Assembly: GCA_902764825.1 (NCBI GenBank)
Contig: CACWXL010000001.1
Location: 1-64,000, forward strand
Reading direction: 5' to 3'
Source of the DNA: Oscillospiraceae bacterium
GTDB lineage: Bacteria > Bacillota > Clostridia > Saccharofermentanales > Saccharofermentanaceae
Length of the DNA stretch: 64,000 nt
A program made the translations under genes and the position numbers. This document shows, piece by piece, positions 16,884-25,647 of this stretch; positions within the stretch are counted from its first letter, which is position 1; every line of letters starts with the position of its first letter. The notes under the pieces are model-generated. The model was not told the DNA's origin. It searched no databases and saw nothing but the letters and a program-made list of their open reading frames with translations.

Positions 16884-17341
16884 TGAATATCACATACAGG
16901 CTAATGACAATAGAAGATTACAGCCAGGCTTACGATCTCTGGATCCTTTGCGGCAACGGACTTAACGATAAGGATGATTCCAAGGAAGGGATCGAGAAGT
17001 ATCTCAAGCGTAATCCCACTACTTCTTTTGTCGCTGTTGACGGTGAAAAGATAGTTGGTGTGATATTATGTGGTCATGACGGAAGGCGCGGTATAATACA
17101 GCATGCGTGCGTATCTCCTGACTACAGGCGTTTTGGCATCGGCAAAAAGCTCGTTGATCTTGCGCTTGAAGCTCTTAAGGATGAAGGCATCAACAAAGTC
17201 CTTCTTGTCGCTTTCAAGAAAAATGCAGGCGGAAACGCTTTCTGGGAAGCACAGGGATTTACCTTGCGTGAAGACCTGAATTACAGGAATAAAGCATTGG
17301 CAGAAATGGTCAGGATCGATCCTGATTACATAAAGGAGTAA
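16883..17341 (+). CDS. GNAT family N-acetyltransferase (second in the arg operon)
   Basis: 152 residues from ATG 16883, which shares its A with the previous stop (TGATG) and has GAGG 7 bases upstream. An ATG at 16877 is too close to that site. The acetyl-CoA motif is YRRFGIGKKLVDLALE near 81-96, followed by FWEAQGFTLREDLNYRNK, a common amino-acid or ribosomal-protein acetyltransferase pattern. It ends 3 bases before argH. It is not a close copy of the first GNAT. Substrate unknown; a role in arginine metabolism is inferred from position only. Confidence 0.85.
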   Translation: MNITYRLMTIEDYSQAYDLWILCGNGLNDKDDSKEGIEKYLKRNPTTSFVAVDGEKIVGVILCGHDGRRGIIQHACVSPDYRRFGIGKKLVDLALEALKDEGINKVLLVAFKKNAGGNAFWEAQGFTLREDLNYRNKALAEMVRIDPDYIKE

Positions 17342-17344
17342 CTT

Positions 17345-18706
17345 ATGGCAAAGAAAATGTGGGCCGGACGCTTTGAGAAGGCTACCGACAAAGAAGTAAA
17401 CGATTACAACTCTTCCCTTCCCTTTGACTGCAAGATGTACAGTCAGGACATAGAAGGATCCATCGCTCATTCACAGATGCTTGCCAAGCAGGGCGTCATA
17501 TCTGATAAGGATGCGGAAGACATCAAGAGCGGTCTCCTTTCAATAAAGGAAGATATCGAATCGGGTAAGCTGACATTCGATTCCGATGCTGAAGACATCC
17601 ATATGTTCATCGAAGAAGAGCTTACTAACCGTATCGGTGATGCCGGCAAGCGCCTTCACACCGGACGTTCAAGAAATGACCAGGTAGCTTTGGACCAGCG
17701 TCTTTACATGGTAGATGAAGCCGGTGAGATCATTGAACTATTAGATGACCTTATCGACTGCCTCGTTGATATCGCAAAAGCAAATACCGAGACATATATG
17801 CCAGGCTATACTCACCTTCAGAGAGCCCAGCCCATCACATATGCTCACTATCTTTCTGCTTATATCGAGATGTTCAAGCGTGATATAGACAGGCTCAACG
17901 CAGCAAAAGACCGTGCTAATATCTCACCTTTAGGTTCCGGTGCACTTGCCGGTACAACATATCCTTTGGACAGAGAGTTTGTTGCTGAGCAGCTTGGTAT
18001 GAACGGCGTTACGCTCTGCTCTCTTGACGGTGTTGCCGACAGAGACTTTGCGATCGAGTTTGCATCAGCATGCTCCATCCTCATGATGCATTTATCCAGA
18101 ATGAGTGAAGAGATAATCCTCTATGCTTCTCAGGAATTCAAATTTTATGAGCTTGATGATGCATATTCCACAGGTTCTTCAATGATGCCTCAGAAGAAGA
18201 ATCCTGACGTTGCCGAGCTTACAAGAGGTAAGACAGGACGCGTTTACGGCGATCTTATCTCCCTTCTTGTTATCATGAAGGGGCTGCCTCTTACATATAA
18301 CAAGGACATGCAGGAAGTTCAGGAAGCAATGTTCGACTGCATTGATACGATCAAGGCTGTCCTCCCTCCTTTCACAGGCATGATAAAGACCATGACTATC
18401 CGCAAGGATAATATGGAAGCAGCAGCTCTTGGCGGTTTTACTAATGCTACTGACCTCGCTGACTATCTCGTTAAGAAGGGACTTCCCTTCCGTGAGACTC
18501 ACGCTATCTCCGGCAAGCTCGTTCATTACTGCATCGAGAACGGCATCTCGCTCCTTGATGTATCTCTCGATAAGCTCAAGGAATTCTCTCCCGCTTTTGA
18601 AGAAGACGTATATGATGCGATCTCATTGAAGACATGCGTCGAAGGAAGAAGCCTTATCGGCGGACCTGCTCCTGATACTGTAAAGAAGTATCTGGATAAT
18701 CTCTGA
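17345..18706 (+). CDS. argH: Argininosuccinate lyase
   Basis: 453 residues. It splits argininosuccinate into arginine and fumarate. The fumarase/aspartase-superfamily signature GSSMMPQKKNPD is present, as are HTGRSRNDQVA and TYTHLQ-like GYTHLQRAQP. GGAG precedes the ATG, 3 bases after the second GNAT. Length is normal; no fused NAGS domain is present at the C-terminus, unlike the ArgH-ArgA fusions known in some bacteria. A strong hairpin follows. Confidence 0.97.
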   Translation: MAKKMWAGRFEKATDKEVNDYNSSLPFDCKMYSQDIEGSIAHSQMLAKQGVISDKDAEDIKSGLLSIKEDIESGKLTFDSDAEDIHMFIEEELTNRIGDAGKRLHTGRSRNDQVALDQRLYMVDEAGEIIELLDDLIDCLVDIAKANTETYMPGYTHLQRAQPITYAHYLSAYIEMFKRDIDRLNAAKDRANISPLGSGALAGTTYPLDREFVAEQLGMNGVTLCSLDGVADRDFAIEFASACSILMMHLSRMSEEIILYASQEFKFYELDDAYSTGSSMMPQKKNPDVAELTRGKTGRVYGDLISLLVIMKGLPLTYNKDMQEVQEAMFDCIDTIKAVLPPFTGMIKTMTIRKDNMEAAALGGFTNATDLADYLVKKGLPFRETHAISGKLVHYCIENGISLLDVSLDKLKEFSPAFEEDVYDAISLKTCVEGRSLIGGPAPDTVKKYLDNL

Positions 18707-18727
18707 TAATTTATTCAACATTCATAA

Positions 18728-18754
18728 AAGGACCGGATATCAAATCCGGTCCTT
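18728..18754 (+). terminator. Terminator hairpin after argH, probably bidirectional
   Basis: An 11-bp perfect stem, AAGGACCGGAT with ATCCGGTCCTT, and a 5-base loop. The plus-strand tail (GTTATG) is poor in U; the minus-strand tail begins TTTTATG. It lies between the convergent argH and lipoprotein genes and may serve both. Confidence 0.7.
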
Positions 18755-18763
18755 GTTATGTAA

Positions 18764-18799
18764 ATACCCGCCATGTTCTCAATACAACACAGCGGGTAT
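18764..18799 (-). terminator. Second hairpin in the argH/lipoprotein convergent gap
   Basis: ATACCCGC (18764-18771) pairs with GCGGGTAT (18792-18799) around a 20-base loop. On the minus strand TTTACAT follows. It is weaker than the neighbouring hairpin and could be the first terminator met by the lipoprotein operon. Confidence 0.4.
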
Positions 18800-18831
18800 A
18801 GATACTTAGTGCAACAATTCAGGTTTATCTG

Positions 18832-19440
18832 TTAATCATCAATCCCGTCAATAATGTAAGGCAGTTTGAAGTATTCTAAAAAATCATCAACGAAATAAAT
18901 CTCATTTGCAGCACACATTACAATCAGCACAGTGTTCTTCTCAAGATAAACATTCCGGATTACATGTCTCTTATTTGTTGTTTTACAACTGCAGAAATAT
19001 GTAATTCCCTTTTCAACTCCATTATCGGTATCACCGTTATCTTCGAAAGCCGTTTTGACATCCTTAAAGAATTTCTCTGCTTCTTTTTCGTCATTCAGAG
19101 TAAATAAGAACAATGCATTTGCACCGAAGGAATTTCCTCCGTATGAACATGTAGCTTCTACGATATTAAAATCCGAATAAGAAAAAAGATTGTTAAAAAC
19201 CCTGTCATAAAGCTCCTGGGCTTTTTCATCCTTGAACGAAATAAAGCCTTCATTCCCTTTAACAGGAGTACCGAATATTTTTGCGAATTCATCAATATCG
19301 TTATACTGATAATATCTTGCTTCCTTATCCAGATACTCAGCGATCTTAACATGTGACAGCTTATTCATGCTGCATCCTGTAAGGCAAAATAGAATTGTAA
19401 TGATGAGGACAATTGATACTATCTCATTTATTCTTTTCAT
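18832..19440 (-). CDS. Lipoprotein of unknown function, paralogue of the next gene
   Basis: 202 residues. A lipoprotein signal ends in LTGC with Cys23, so it should be anchored on the outer face of the membrane. The mature part is acidic, with DEKAQELYDRVFNNL and EKEAEKFFKDVK segments. These align with DKKAQKAYDKLFNRL and ENKAEKVYKKFVK in the adjacent gene, and both end with YLEKxxxLIV and a D-F-x(4)-KLP tail. I do not recognise the family. It is the last gene of the operon that begins with the binding protein at 20062. Confidence 0.8.
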   Translation of the reverse strand: MKRINEIVSIVLIITILFCLTGCSMNKLSHVKIAEYLDKEARYYQYNDIDEFAKIFGTPVKGNEGFISFKDEKAQELYDRVFNNLFSYSDFNIVEATCSYGGNSFGANALFLFTLNDEKEAEKFFKDVKTAFEDNGDTDNGVEKGITYFCSCKTTNKRHVIRNVYLEKNTVLIVMCAANEIYFVDDFLEYFKLPYIIDGIDD

Positions 19441-19462
19441 TTTTCACCTCTAATGAGATCTT

Positions 19463-20044
19463 TTAAAAATCTGAAGGAAGTTTTAGTTCATCCGTGAAAT
19501 CTTCCAGAATATCCGTGTCTTTCACGCTGCCATAGACGATCATGAGTTGTGTCTTCTCAAGATAAGCATTTGTAACAATATGTTTGGTACCTTTTTTAGA
19601 ATCGCTTACTGTGTAGATCAAGCTCTTCTCTTCACCGTCATCAGCATCATTAAGTGACTTAACGAATTTCTTATAGACTTTCTCGGCTTTGTTTTCATCC
19701 TCGAATTTGAAGAAGAACACATAACCGAATCCGTTTTTCCCGGAAAAGAATGCGCAGGTTGCATCAGTAACATCTGCAGAAGGATATTTGTTCAAACGGT
19801 TGAATAACTTATCGTAGGCTTTCTGCGCCTTCTTATCGGTAAGTTTAACGTATGCAGCATTCTCTTTATTCATTCTTCCGTATATTTCAGAGAACTCGTT
19901 GTAATCATCGCACTCTTCGAAATCCTGATTCTCAAGAGCCTTAACGACGCTGTCCTGCTTAAGGCGGGTTGCCGAGCATGCAGAAAGACTTAAAACGACT
20001 GATAACAGCAAAAGTACGCTTAATGCTTTTTTAATAACCTTCAT
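19463..20044 (-). CDS. Lipoprotein of unknown function, paralogue of the previous gene
   Basis: 193 residues, with a lipoprotein signal ending LSAC (Cys23). The body is mixed alpha/beta and charged, with about the same layout and end motif (AYLEKTQLMIVYG, then KLPSDF) as the gene at 18832. Tandem duplication is the simplest origin. It starts 17 bases after the solute-binding gene stops. No transport or enzyme motif is visible. Confidence 0.8.
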   Translation of the reverse strand: MKVIKKALSVLLLLSVVLSLSACSATRLKQDSVVKALENQDFEECDDYNEFSEIYGRMNKENAAYVKLTDKKAQKAYDKLFNRLNKYPSADVTDATCAFFSGKNGFGYVFFFKFEDENKAEKVYKKFVKSLNDADDGEEKSLIYTVSDSKKGTKHIVTNAYLEKTQLMIVYGSVKDTDILEDFTDELKLPSDF

Positions 20045-20061
20045 AAATATCCTCCGTTAAC

Positions 20062-21852
20062 TTATCTCATTCTTCTTAATATTTCCTGTTGAGCTTCATT
20101 GATGAAAGCCTGAGGATTGCAATCATTGTATTCGGATACATAATCATTCCATGTATTGTCAAAGTCATTTGCCTTGACGAGTTCAGGAAGCCACTTATGC
20201 TTGCATTTACCCATTTCACTCCAGGCTTTGCCATAAGCAGTATCACTTGTCACCATATTTGACCAGCTCCAGAGCGGGAACCACGGACCTCTGTCCGACA
20301 TGTCAGAACCTATCATCTCGACATAGTTGCTTACACCATATGCCTTGAAGCAATTGGCAACAGGCTCAGGCAATGTAGCCATGAATTCGGAACCCTGATC
20401 TGCAGGCTTCATACAGTTCTTTCCGTCTCTGCTTATTCCTCTCCACTGAGGCATATAAGAGTATTCACAGACATTTGCAGCTCTGTAGCTTTCGTCTCTC
20501 CAGTTATATCTCATCTCCGGAGTCCTGTAGAACATTCCGTTCTGATCTACAAGATAGTCTTCTCCTTCTATTCCCCAGAAACGGAGGTCATGGATCTCCT
20601 GAGAAAGCATGTCATTCAGAAATTTGAATGCACGGTCAGGATCTGCGCAGCTTACTGTAACGGCAATGCCGGCTGAAGTATTAATGGAATTTTCCGTCGA
20701 ATACCACTGCTGCTTTGTTCCGGCCTTCATAACTAATCCCAGGGGAACATAATCGCATCCGATATCACTCGGTGTGAATGAACCTTTTGGTCCCTCCTGA
20801 GGAATGCTGAAAGGACCGATTAAGGAATAACCGAAATCCCAGTACTGGTCACAAATGCCGAGAACAGCGCCGGTTGAGAGTTTATCTATGTATTTATCAT
20901 AGTTTTCCTCAAAATTGACATCGATAATGCCCTTCTTGTATTCTTCGTTAAGCTTCTTGTAATAAGCTTTGGCAGTGTCTGTCATGTTGTAATCGATAAC
21001 CTTAGGTTCATTCATCCCTCCGGAAACATCAACAATGACACAGCCGTTGTTCGGGTATCCGTCAAGATACATCGGGGGAGCTTCAAGACAGAAGTATTTC
21101 CAGTCATCACAAAGACATGTATAAGGGATTACCTTGGTGCCGTTGGGAAGTTCAGGATGCTCTTTGGCGTATTTTTCGATGATATCGAAATACTGATCCA
21201 GTGTCTCGATCTTAGGATAACCGTATGCTTCAAGAACTCTTGCCTGGATCCAGAAAGACTGTCCGGTCGAGAGCGTAGTAGTGTCTTTCTGATTGAACTT
21301 GTCTAAGAAGTTTGCCCAATAAATGTGGCCGTCTTTCTGTCTGAATCTATCCCATTCTTTTTCCGAGTAATATTCCTTGATATTCGGATACTTATCGATA
21401 TAGTCATCCCAGGCAATAAGAGCACCGTTCTTATAAAGATTTTCCATTTCACCCGAATATATGAAATCAGGGTATTTGCCGGAAGCTATAATTGAATTGA
21501 TGACCTCCGGTTCATACTGTTTATTCAGCCATGTTTCGGTAACACGGACACCGGTCTTTTCTGCAATTAGCTTTTGGATCTTGTTATCTTTATTGATCTC
21601 ATTTCCGTAAGCGCCGGAAAACATCGTAAACTCTACTATCTGCCCCGGAGCCGCATTTGTAGGAGCAGGCGTATCGGTTAATGCAGTCTCGTCAGTAGGT
21701 GCAAACGGCTCCGTCTCTTGATATTCCTTTTTGGAAGCGTCGGGACTTTGGATCTTCTCAGCGCCCTTTCTTCTGTCAGAAGTACAGGAAACGAGCGATA
21801 AAAGCATTGTAAAAACCATTAAAACTGAAATGGTCCGTTTATATCTCTTCAT
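20062..21852 (-). CDS. LplA-like extracellular solute-binding lipoprotein, orphan
   Basis: 596 residues from ATG 21852, chosen because AGGGGGTG lies just upstream and the signal peptide then starts properly (MKRYKRTISV...). The lipobox is LVSC with Cys23. The mature protein follows the large carbohydrate-binding type (family 1, LplA/YtcQ), for example FTMFSGAYGNEIN, YEPEVINSIIASGKYPDFIYSG and a DPDRAFKFLNDML segment. Such proteins deliver oligosaccharides to ABC permeases, but no permease gene is near. It might pair with a distant transporter or act as a sensor. Confidence 0.82.
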   Translation of the reverse strand: MKRYKRTISVLMVFTMLLSLVSCTSDRRKGAEKIQSPDASKKEYQETEPFAPTDETALTDTPAPTNAAPGQIVEFTMFSGAYGNEINKDNKIQKLIAEKTGVRVTETWLNKQYEPEVINSIIASGKYPDFIYSGEMENLYKNGALIAWDDYIDKYPNIKEYYSEKEWDRFRQKDGHIYWANFLDKFNQKDTTTLSTGQSFWIQARVLEAYGYPKIETLDQYFDIIEKYAKEHPELPNGTKVIPYTCLCDDWKYFCLEAPPMYLDGYPNNGCVIVDVSGGMNEPKVIDYNMTDTAKAYYKKLNEEYKKGIIDVNFEENYDKYIDKLSTGAVLGICDQYWDFGYSLIGPFSIPQEGPKGSFTPSDIGCDYVPLGLVMKAGTKQQWYSTENSINTSAGIAVTVSCADPDRAFKFLNDMLSQEIHDLRFWGIEGEDYLVDQNGMFYRTPEMRYNWRDESYRAANVCEYSYMPQWRGISRDGKNCMKPADQGSEFMATLPEPVANCFKAYGVSNYVEMIGSDMSDRGPWFPLWSWSNMVTSDTAYGKAWSEMGKCKHKWLPELVKANDFDNTWNDYVSEYNDCNPQAFINEAQQEILRRMR

Positions 21853-21880
21853 ATAACACCCCCTATTTCGTAATACCTCA

Positions 21881-21908
21881 ATTATATATGACATTCTTGC
21901 TGCTTGAA
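21881..21908 (-). promoter_or_regulatory. Candidate promoter of the solute-binding/lipoprotein operon
   Basis: On the minus strand TTCAAG (21908-21903) is followed after 16 bases by a perfect TATAAT (21886-21881), about 30 bases before the chosen ATG. The -35 is weak. Confidence 0.45.
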
Positions 21909-21958
21909 CGGGATAAAATCATACAAATAGCCTGAAGATTTTTAGTTATATGAGATAA

Positions 21959-23509
21959 TCAGATTCCGTTAACTTTCGTATAGTCGATTTCATAACTGAG
22001 AAGTTCATTTCCGTTGCCGTCAACAAGGACAAAATGTTCCCTGTCATTTCCGTAGAATCTGCCGCCTGCAGGATTAAGACTGTAGCAGGATGCCTTAAGG
22101 CTGAAAAGCTTATTCATTGATGGCAAAGAGTAAACCGTAAAAACTCTCTCATCAAGGATAACCAGATAAAGATCACCGGTAAATACGTCGGATACTATGT
22201 CTGCTGTTCCTTCACCGGACAGGATCTCTTTGAAATCCTTGCTGTAGACTCTGAACTTTTTTATGGGATCGTTTCCGTTGCTCTCGTTGTCTGCAAGGAT
22301 ATATCCAAGCTTGAATTCATAGAAGAAATCATCTTCTTTTTCGAGCTTGGCACCTGTATTGAGATTAATGATCTCTTCAGTTCCTGATATTGAATCGTAG
22401 AACATGTCGCCTTCTCCGAAGTCATACCAGTTCCTGAAATAAGTTCCGCCTGACAGCGGATAATCCAATGTATTTATAAGGTTCAGATCCTTGTCGTATA
22501 CCTTGGTGTCATTTATTCCGACAACAGCGATCCTGCCAAAAGACGTCATTACGGTTGAATCTGCCGGAATGCTCATTGTATTTATCTTTTTCCAGTCGCC
22601 GTCGAAAATGTTGAGCACGCCGTCATTTGCGGTCATATAATGGTCATTTGTGACTTTTCCGGAATAGGCTTTCGGATCTTCAAAGAGAACGCTGCCTTCC
22701 AGGCTGTAGACGGTCAATCCCTGTCCGTGAATGTCCTGCAAGGTAATGACATTTCCGAAGATCTTAACGGGCGGCTGTGAACCTCTGATATCGTATTTCT
22801 GAAGCATATCGCCGCTCTTGCTGTCGACCAGGAAGGTCGTGTAATAGAATTCGCTGCGGTTTATCAATACCGCGTTATCCTGATTCATGTAAAGAACCGA
22901 GAGCTGGGAATTTTTAGCAGTCAGATTAAGCTCCTGTTCTTTAATGGTAACCGGTGTTGATTCAAGGACTTCAAGATCGATATCAACCGGATAGACATAC
23001 AGTTTTCCGTCATCATAGATCGTTCCGTAGAAACATATTTCTTCATCGTCATTACTCTGCGCTGAAGCTGCCCCGTCGAACATCAGTCCTGTAAAAACAG
23101 CACCGTTTGAAGAAAGAAAGCCGTATTTGCTGACACCGTTTTCAGTGCGTCTTACGATATATGCACCGGCGTTATTATCATATGAAACATAATCAAACAA
23201 AGGCCCGCAGACGATCTCACCGTCAAGCGTTATAAATGAATATACGGCCGAATCCTTCTCTTTCTCCCACATATCCTCGTTAAACTCAACGATATTGGGA
23301 ATGATGCGTCCGTAGTCTTTTGGATTAAAATCGACCGGCATTGAATTCATTTCAGGACCCGACTGTAAAACATTGTCGATCTCTGAAGAAAGAATGCTGC
23401 TGAATGTATCATCGCTTGAAGCGGTAGTATTTCCGGGAATGGTATCACATCCCGAGAACATAACACCGGCAAGTAATACTCCTGACAGTAACAAAGCAAT
23501 CTTCTTCAT
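21959..23509 (-). CDS. Lipoprotein with WG-repeat-like, propeller-like body
   Basis: 516 residues. The signal peptide ends FSGC (Cys20). A low-complexity Ser/Asp/Thr linker follows, then repeated short beta-rich units such as VSKYGFLSSNGAVFTG, which resemble WG beta repeats, and further VYD-like blades up to the C-terminus. The function is unknown; such proteins are often surface-bound ligand or wall-binding scaffolds. GCGGAGG precedes the ATG. It lies between the solute-binding gene and the GH13 gene, suggesting, but not proving, a role in glycan use. Confidence 0.7.
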   Translation of the reverse strand: MKKIALLLSGVLLAGVMFSGCDTIPGNTTASSDDTFSSILSSEIDNVLQSGPEMNSMPVDFNPKDYGRIIPNIVEFNEDMWEKEKDSAVYSFITLDGEIVCGPLFDYVSYDNNAGAYIVRRTENGVSKYGFLSSNGAVFTGLMFDGAASAQSNDDEEICFYGTIYDDGKLYVYPVDIDLEVLESTPVTIKEQELNLTAKNSQLSVLYMNQDNAVLINRSEFYYTTFLVDSKSGDMLQKYDIRGSQPPVKIFGNVITLQDIHGQGLTVYSLEGSVLFEDPKAYSGKVTNDHYMTANDGVLNIFDGDWKKINTMSIPADSTVMTSFGRIAVVGINDTKVYDKDLNLINTLDYPLSGGTYFRNWYDFGEGDMFYDSISGTEEIINLNTGAKLEKEDDFFYEFKLGYILADNESNGNDPIKKFRVYSKDFKEILSGEGTADIVSDVFTGDLYLVILDERVFTVYSLPSMNKLFSLKASCYSLNPAGGRFYGNDREHFVLVDGNGNELLSYEIDYTKVNGI

Positions 23510-23591
23510 TATTTAACCTCCGCGAAAAGACATAATTATACTTGTTTATGCCTTAAATACAGATAAAACAATAAAAATGTTGCAGCGGATA

Positions 23592-24902
23592 TTATCTTTC
23601 CATCAGCCAGATCTCAGAAGATCTGGCCTGCAATGTTGAGCCGCCTCCAAAATCATGAACGTTACCTGAAATAAGCTCTTTTGCCTGTCCGCAGCCGGCA
23701 TCAAAATGCGCTGTATACGGATTATCATCCATATTGATCGCAACCATGATCCTCTGATCGCCGGAATTGCGCTCAAAGATCACCTGCTTATTCGTAAGTA
23801 CAACGATCCTTAAGCCGCCGTAATTAAGGGCATTGCTGGACTTCTTGATATCTGCAAGCCTTGAGATATGTTCTGTTAAGCCGTTCCATTCAGGTTTATC
23901 GAAGGAAACTCTTAAAGCAGGATCGCCTTCTTCCTTCCTCGCTTTTGCTCCCCACTCTGAACCATAATAAACACAAGGGATTCCGGGCATCGTAAATACA
24001 AGAGTATATACCAGCGGGAGATTACGTTCATCGTTTAAGATCGATGCGATACGCGTAACATCATGATTATCTGCAAAAGACAGAAGATGCGCTCCCCTGC
24101 AGACTGTCCAGTCTTCAGGTCCGAAGAGTCTCATGAGCGAATGCATGATCTCAAACATGTTGGCCGAATTAAAGGATGAATATATCCCCTTATAGCACTG
24201 ATAGTTTGTAAGTGAATGAAGGTGCATGTCATTAAGCATCCTGCCGTATTCACCGTGAAGGACCTCTCCCAGAAGGAAGAAATCATTCTTCTTTGAATCA
24301 GTGAATTCACGCAGCCTTCTTAAGAATTCGTGATCAAGACAGTAAGCAACATCAAGTCTTAATCCGTCGATATCAAAGAAATCGATCCAGTAATTGACCT
24401 TATCAAGTATGTGATCAATGACGGCAGGGTTTCTAAGATTGAGCTTTACAAGGTCATAGTTGCCTTCCCATCCTTCATACCAGAAGCCGTCATTATAGTT
24501 AGAGTTGCCGTCAAATGACAGATAGAACCAGTCTTTGAATGCTGAATCCCAGCGCTTTTCCTGAACATCCTTAAATGCCCAAAAGCCTCTTCCGACATGA
24601 TTAAAGACTCCGTCAAGAACAACTTGTATATTCTCCTTGTGAAGCGCTTTGACGACCTTTTTGAAGTCATCATTGGTACCGAGTCTTGTATCGATCAGAC
24701 CGTAATCCCTGGTGTTATAACCGTGTGTATCGGATTCGAATACTGGCGAGAAATAAATTGCATTAATGCCGAGTTTCTTCATATGAGGGATCCAGTCAAG
24801 AACTTTAAGGATCCTGTGCTCTAATTTGCCGTCATTTTCGAATGGTGCTCCGCAGAAACCCAAAGGATAGATCTGATAGAACACTGATTCTTCGTACCAC
24901 AT
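23592..24902 (-). CDS. GH13 alpha-amylase family glycosidase, cytoplasmic
   Basis: 436 residues, no signal peptide, so likely acts inside the cell on imported malto-oligosaccharides. The catalytic triad is visible: Asp184 in DGLRLDVAY, Glu213 in LLGEVLHG and Asp281 in SFADNHDVTR; DGVFNHVG gives conserved region I. It is short, lacking the N-terminal domain of neopullulanase/cyclomaltodextrinase, and close in style to the small clostridial GH13 enzymes. Exact bond specificity is uncertain. It starts directly before the membrane-protein stop at 24903. Confidence 0.9.
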   Translation of the reverse strand: MWYEESVFYQIYPLGFCGAPFENDGKLEHRILKVLDWIPHMKKLGINAIYFSPVFESDTHGYNTRDYGLIDTRLGTNDDFKKVVKALHKENIQVVLDGVFNHVGRGFWAFKDVQEKRWDSAFKDWFYLSFDGNSNYNDGFWYEGWEGNYDLVKLNLRNPAVIDHILDKVNYWIDFFDIDGLRLDVAYCLDHEFLRRLREFTDSKKNDFFLLGEVLHGEYGRMLNDMHLHSLTNYQCYKGIYSSFNSANMFEIMHSLMRLFGPEDWTVCRGAHLLSFADNHDVTRIASILNDERNLPLVYTLVFTMPGIPCVYYGSEWGAKARKEEGDPALRVSFDKPEWNGLTEHISRLADIKKSSNALNYGGLRIVVLTNKQVIFERNSGDQRIMVAINMDDNPYTAHFDAGCGQAKELISGNVHDFGGGSTLQARSSEIWLMER

Positions 24903-25643
24903 TTATGTATTTCCTTCTTTCTTTTCCTTCGCTTTTAATCTTGCGCAGGTAATAAGTCCTGATATTCCCATCAGGAATATGATCGCAACTGCTACGATTC
25001 CGATATACTTTTCGATCTGAACCGCAAAAACAGAAATATCACCAAGCTCTCTGTGTGATAATGCCCATTCAAGCGCAAGGCTTGAGATCATGGCATCGAT
25101 GATGCCGATCTTCCTTAATGCCAATACAGTAAGTGACTTGGATCTGTGAGCTCTGAATATGTTTATTACTGCAAGTGCAACCTTATAGATAACATAGACT
25201 CCGAATACATAGATCAGAAAACCTGCATAGTTATGAAGCACATTGAACTTAACTATCAGGAACATGTTAAATGCGATCAGGATATCGAAAAATATGATCT
25301 TCCAGGAAAAATTCCTGTAATTCCGCCTCTCGCTGAACCGCTCGCTCTTAAATACGGCTCCCCTCCCCGCCCTGTACAGGACATTAGTCCTGATACAGAA
25401 AAGGAGAAAAGTATAGATTGACATTACAAAAAGCCAAAACGACAGAAAAATAACTGCCATCGAAAAGAGAAAGCTCGAATAGACAATATCAAAAACAGCC
25501 GACGGCAAAGTCAGGGCAACCGTCGAACGCTTATAATCAGTCACATATTCCCAAAAGCGTTTTGCCTTGGACTTTTTAACCGGTTCATCTGCGTTGACTT
25601 GTAAATCCTTGTCTTCCGGAATTGCCGTTTTAGCTTTGCTCAT
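24903..25643 (-). CDS. Polytopic membrane protein of unknown function
   Basis: 246 residues. A charged cytoplasmic N-terminus of about 40 residues precedes roughly six hydrophobic segments, and the C-terminus is basic (ARLKAKEKKEGNT). I recognise no transporter or enzyme motif. It is packed between UPF0210 and the GH13 gene with gaps of 4 and 0 bases, so it is probably co-transcribed with both. DUF-level assignment needs a profile search. Confidence 0.75.
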   Translation of the reverse strand: MSKAKTAIPEDKDLQVNADEPVKKSKAKRFWEYVTDYKRSTVALTLPSAVFDIVYSSFLFSMAVIFLSFWLFVMSIYTFLLFCIRTNVLYRAGRGAVFKSERFSERRNYRNFSWKIIFFDILIAFNMFLIVKFNVLHNYAGFLIYVFGVYVIYKVALAVINIFRAHRSKSLTVLALRKIGIIDAMISSLALEWALSHRELGDISVFAVQIEKYIGIVAVAIIFLMGISGLITCARLKAKEKKEGNT

Positions 25644-25647
25644 ATCG

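Noticed and set aside
21853..21894. Longer N-terminus for the solute-binding lipoprotein
   Set aside because: It would bury the signal peptide behind 14 extra residues, while the ATG at 21852 has a strong ribosome site.
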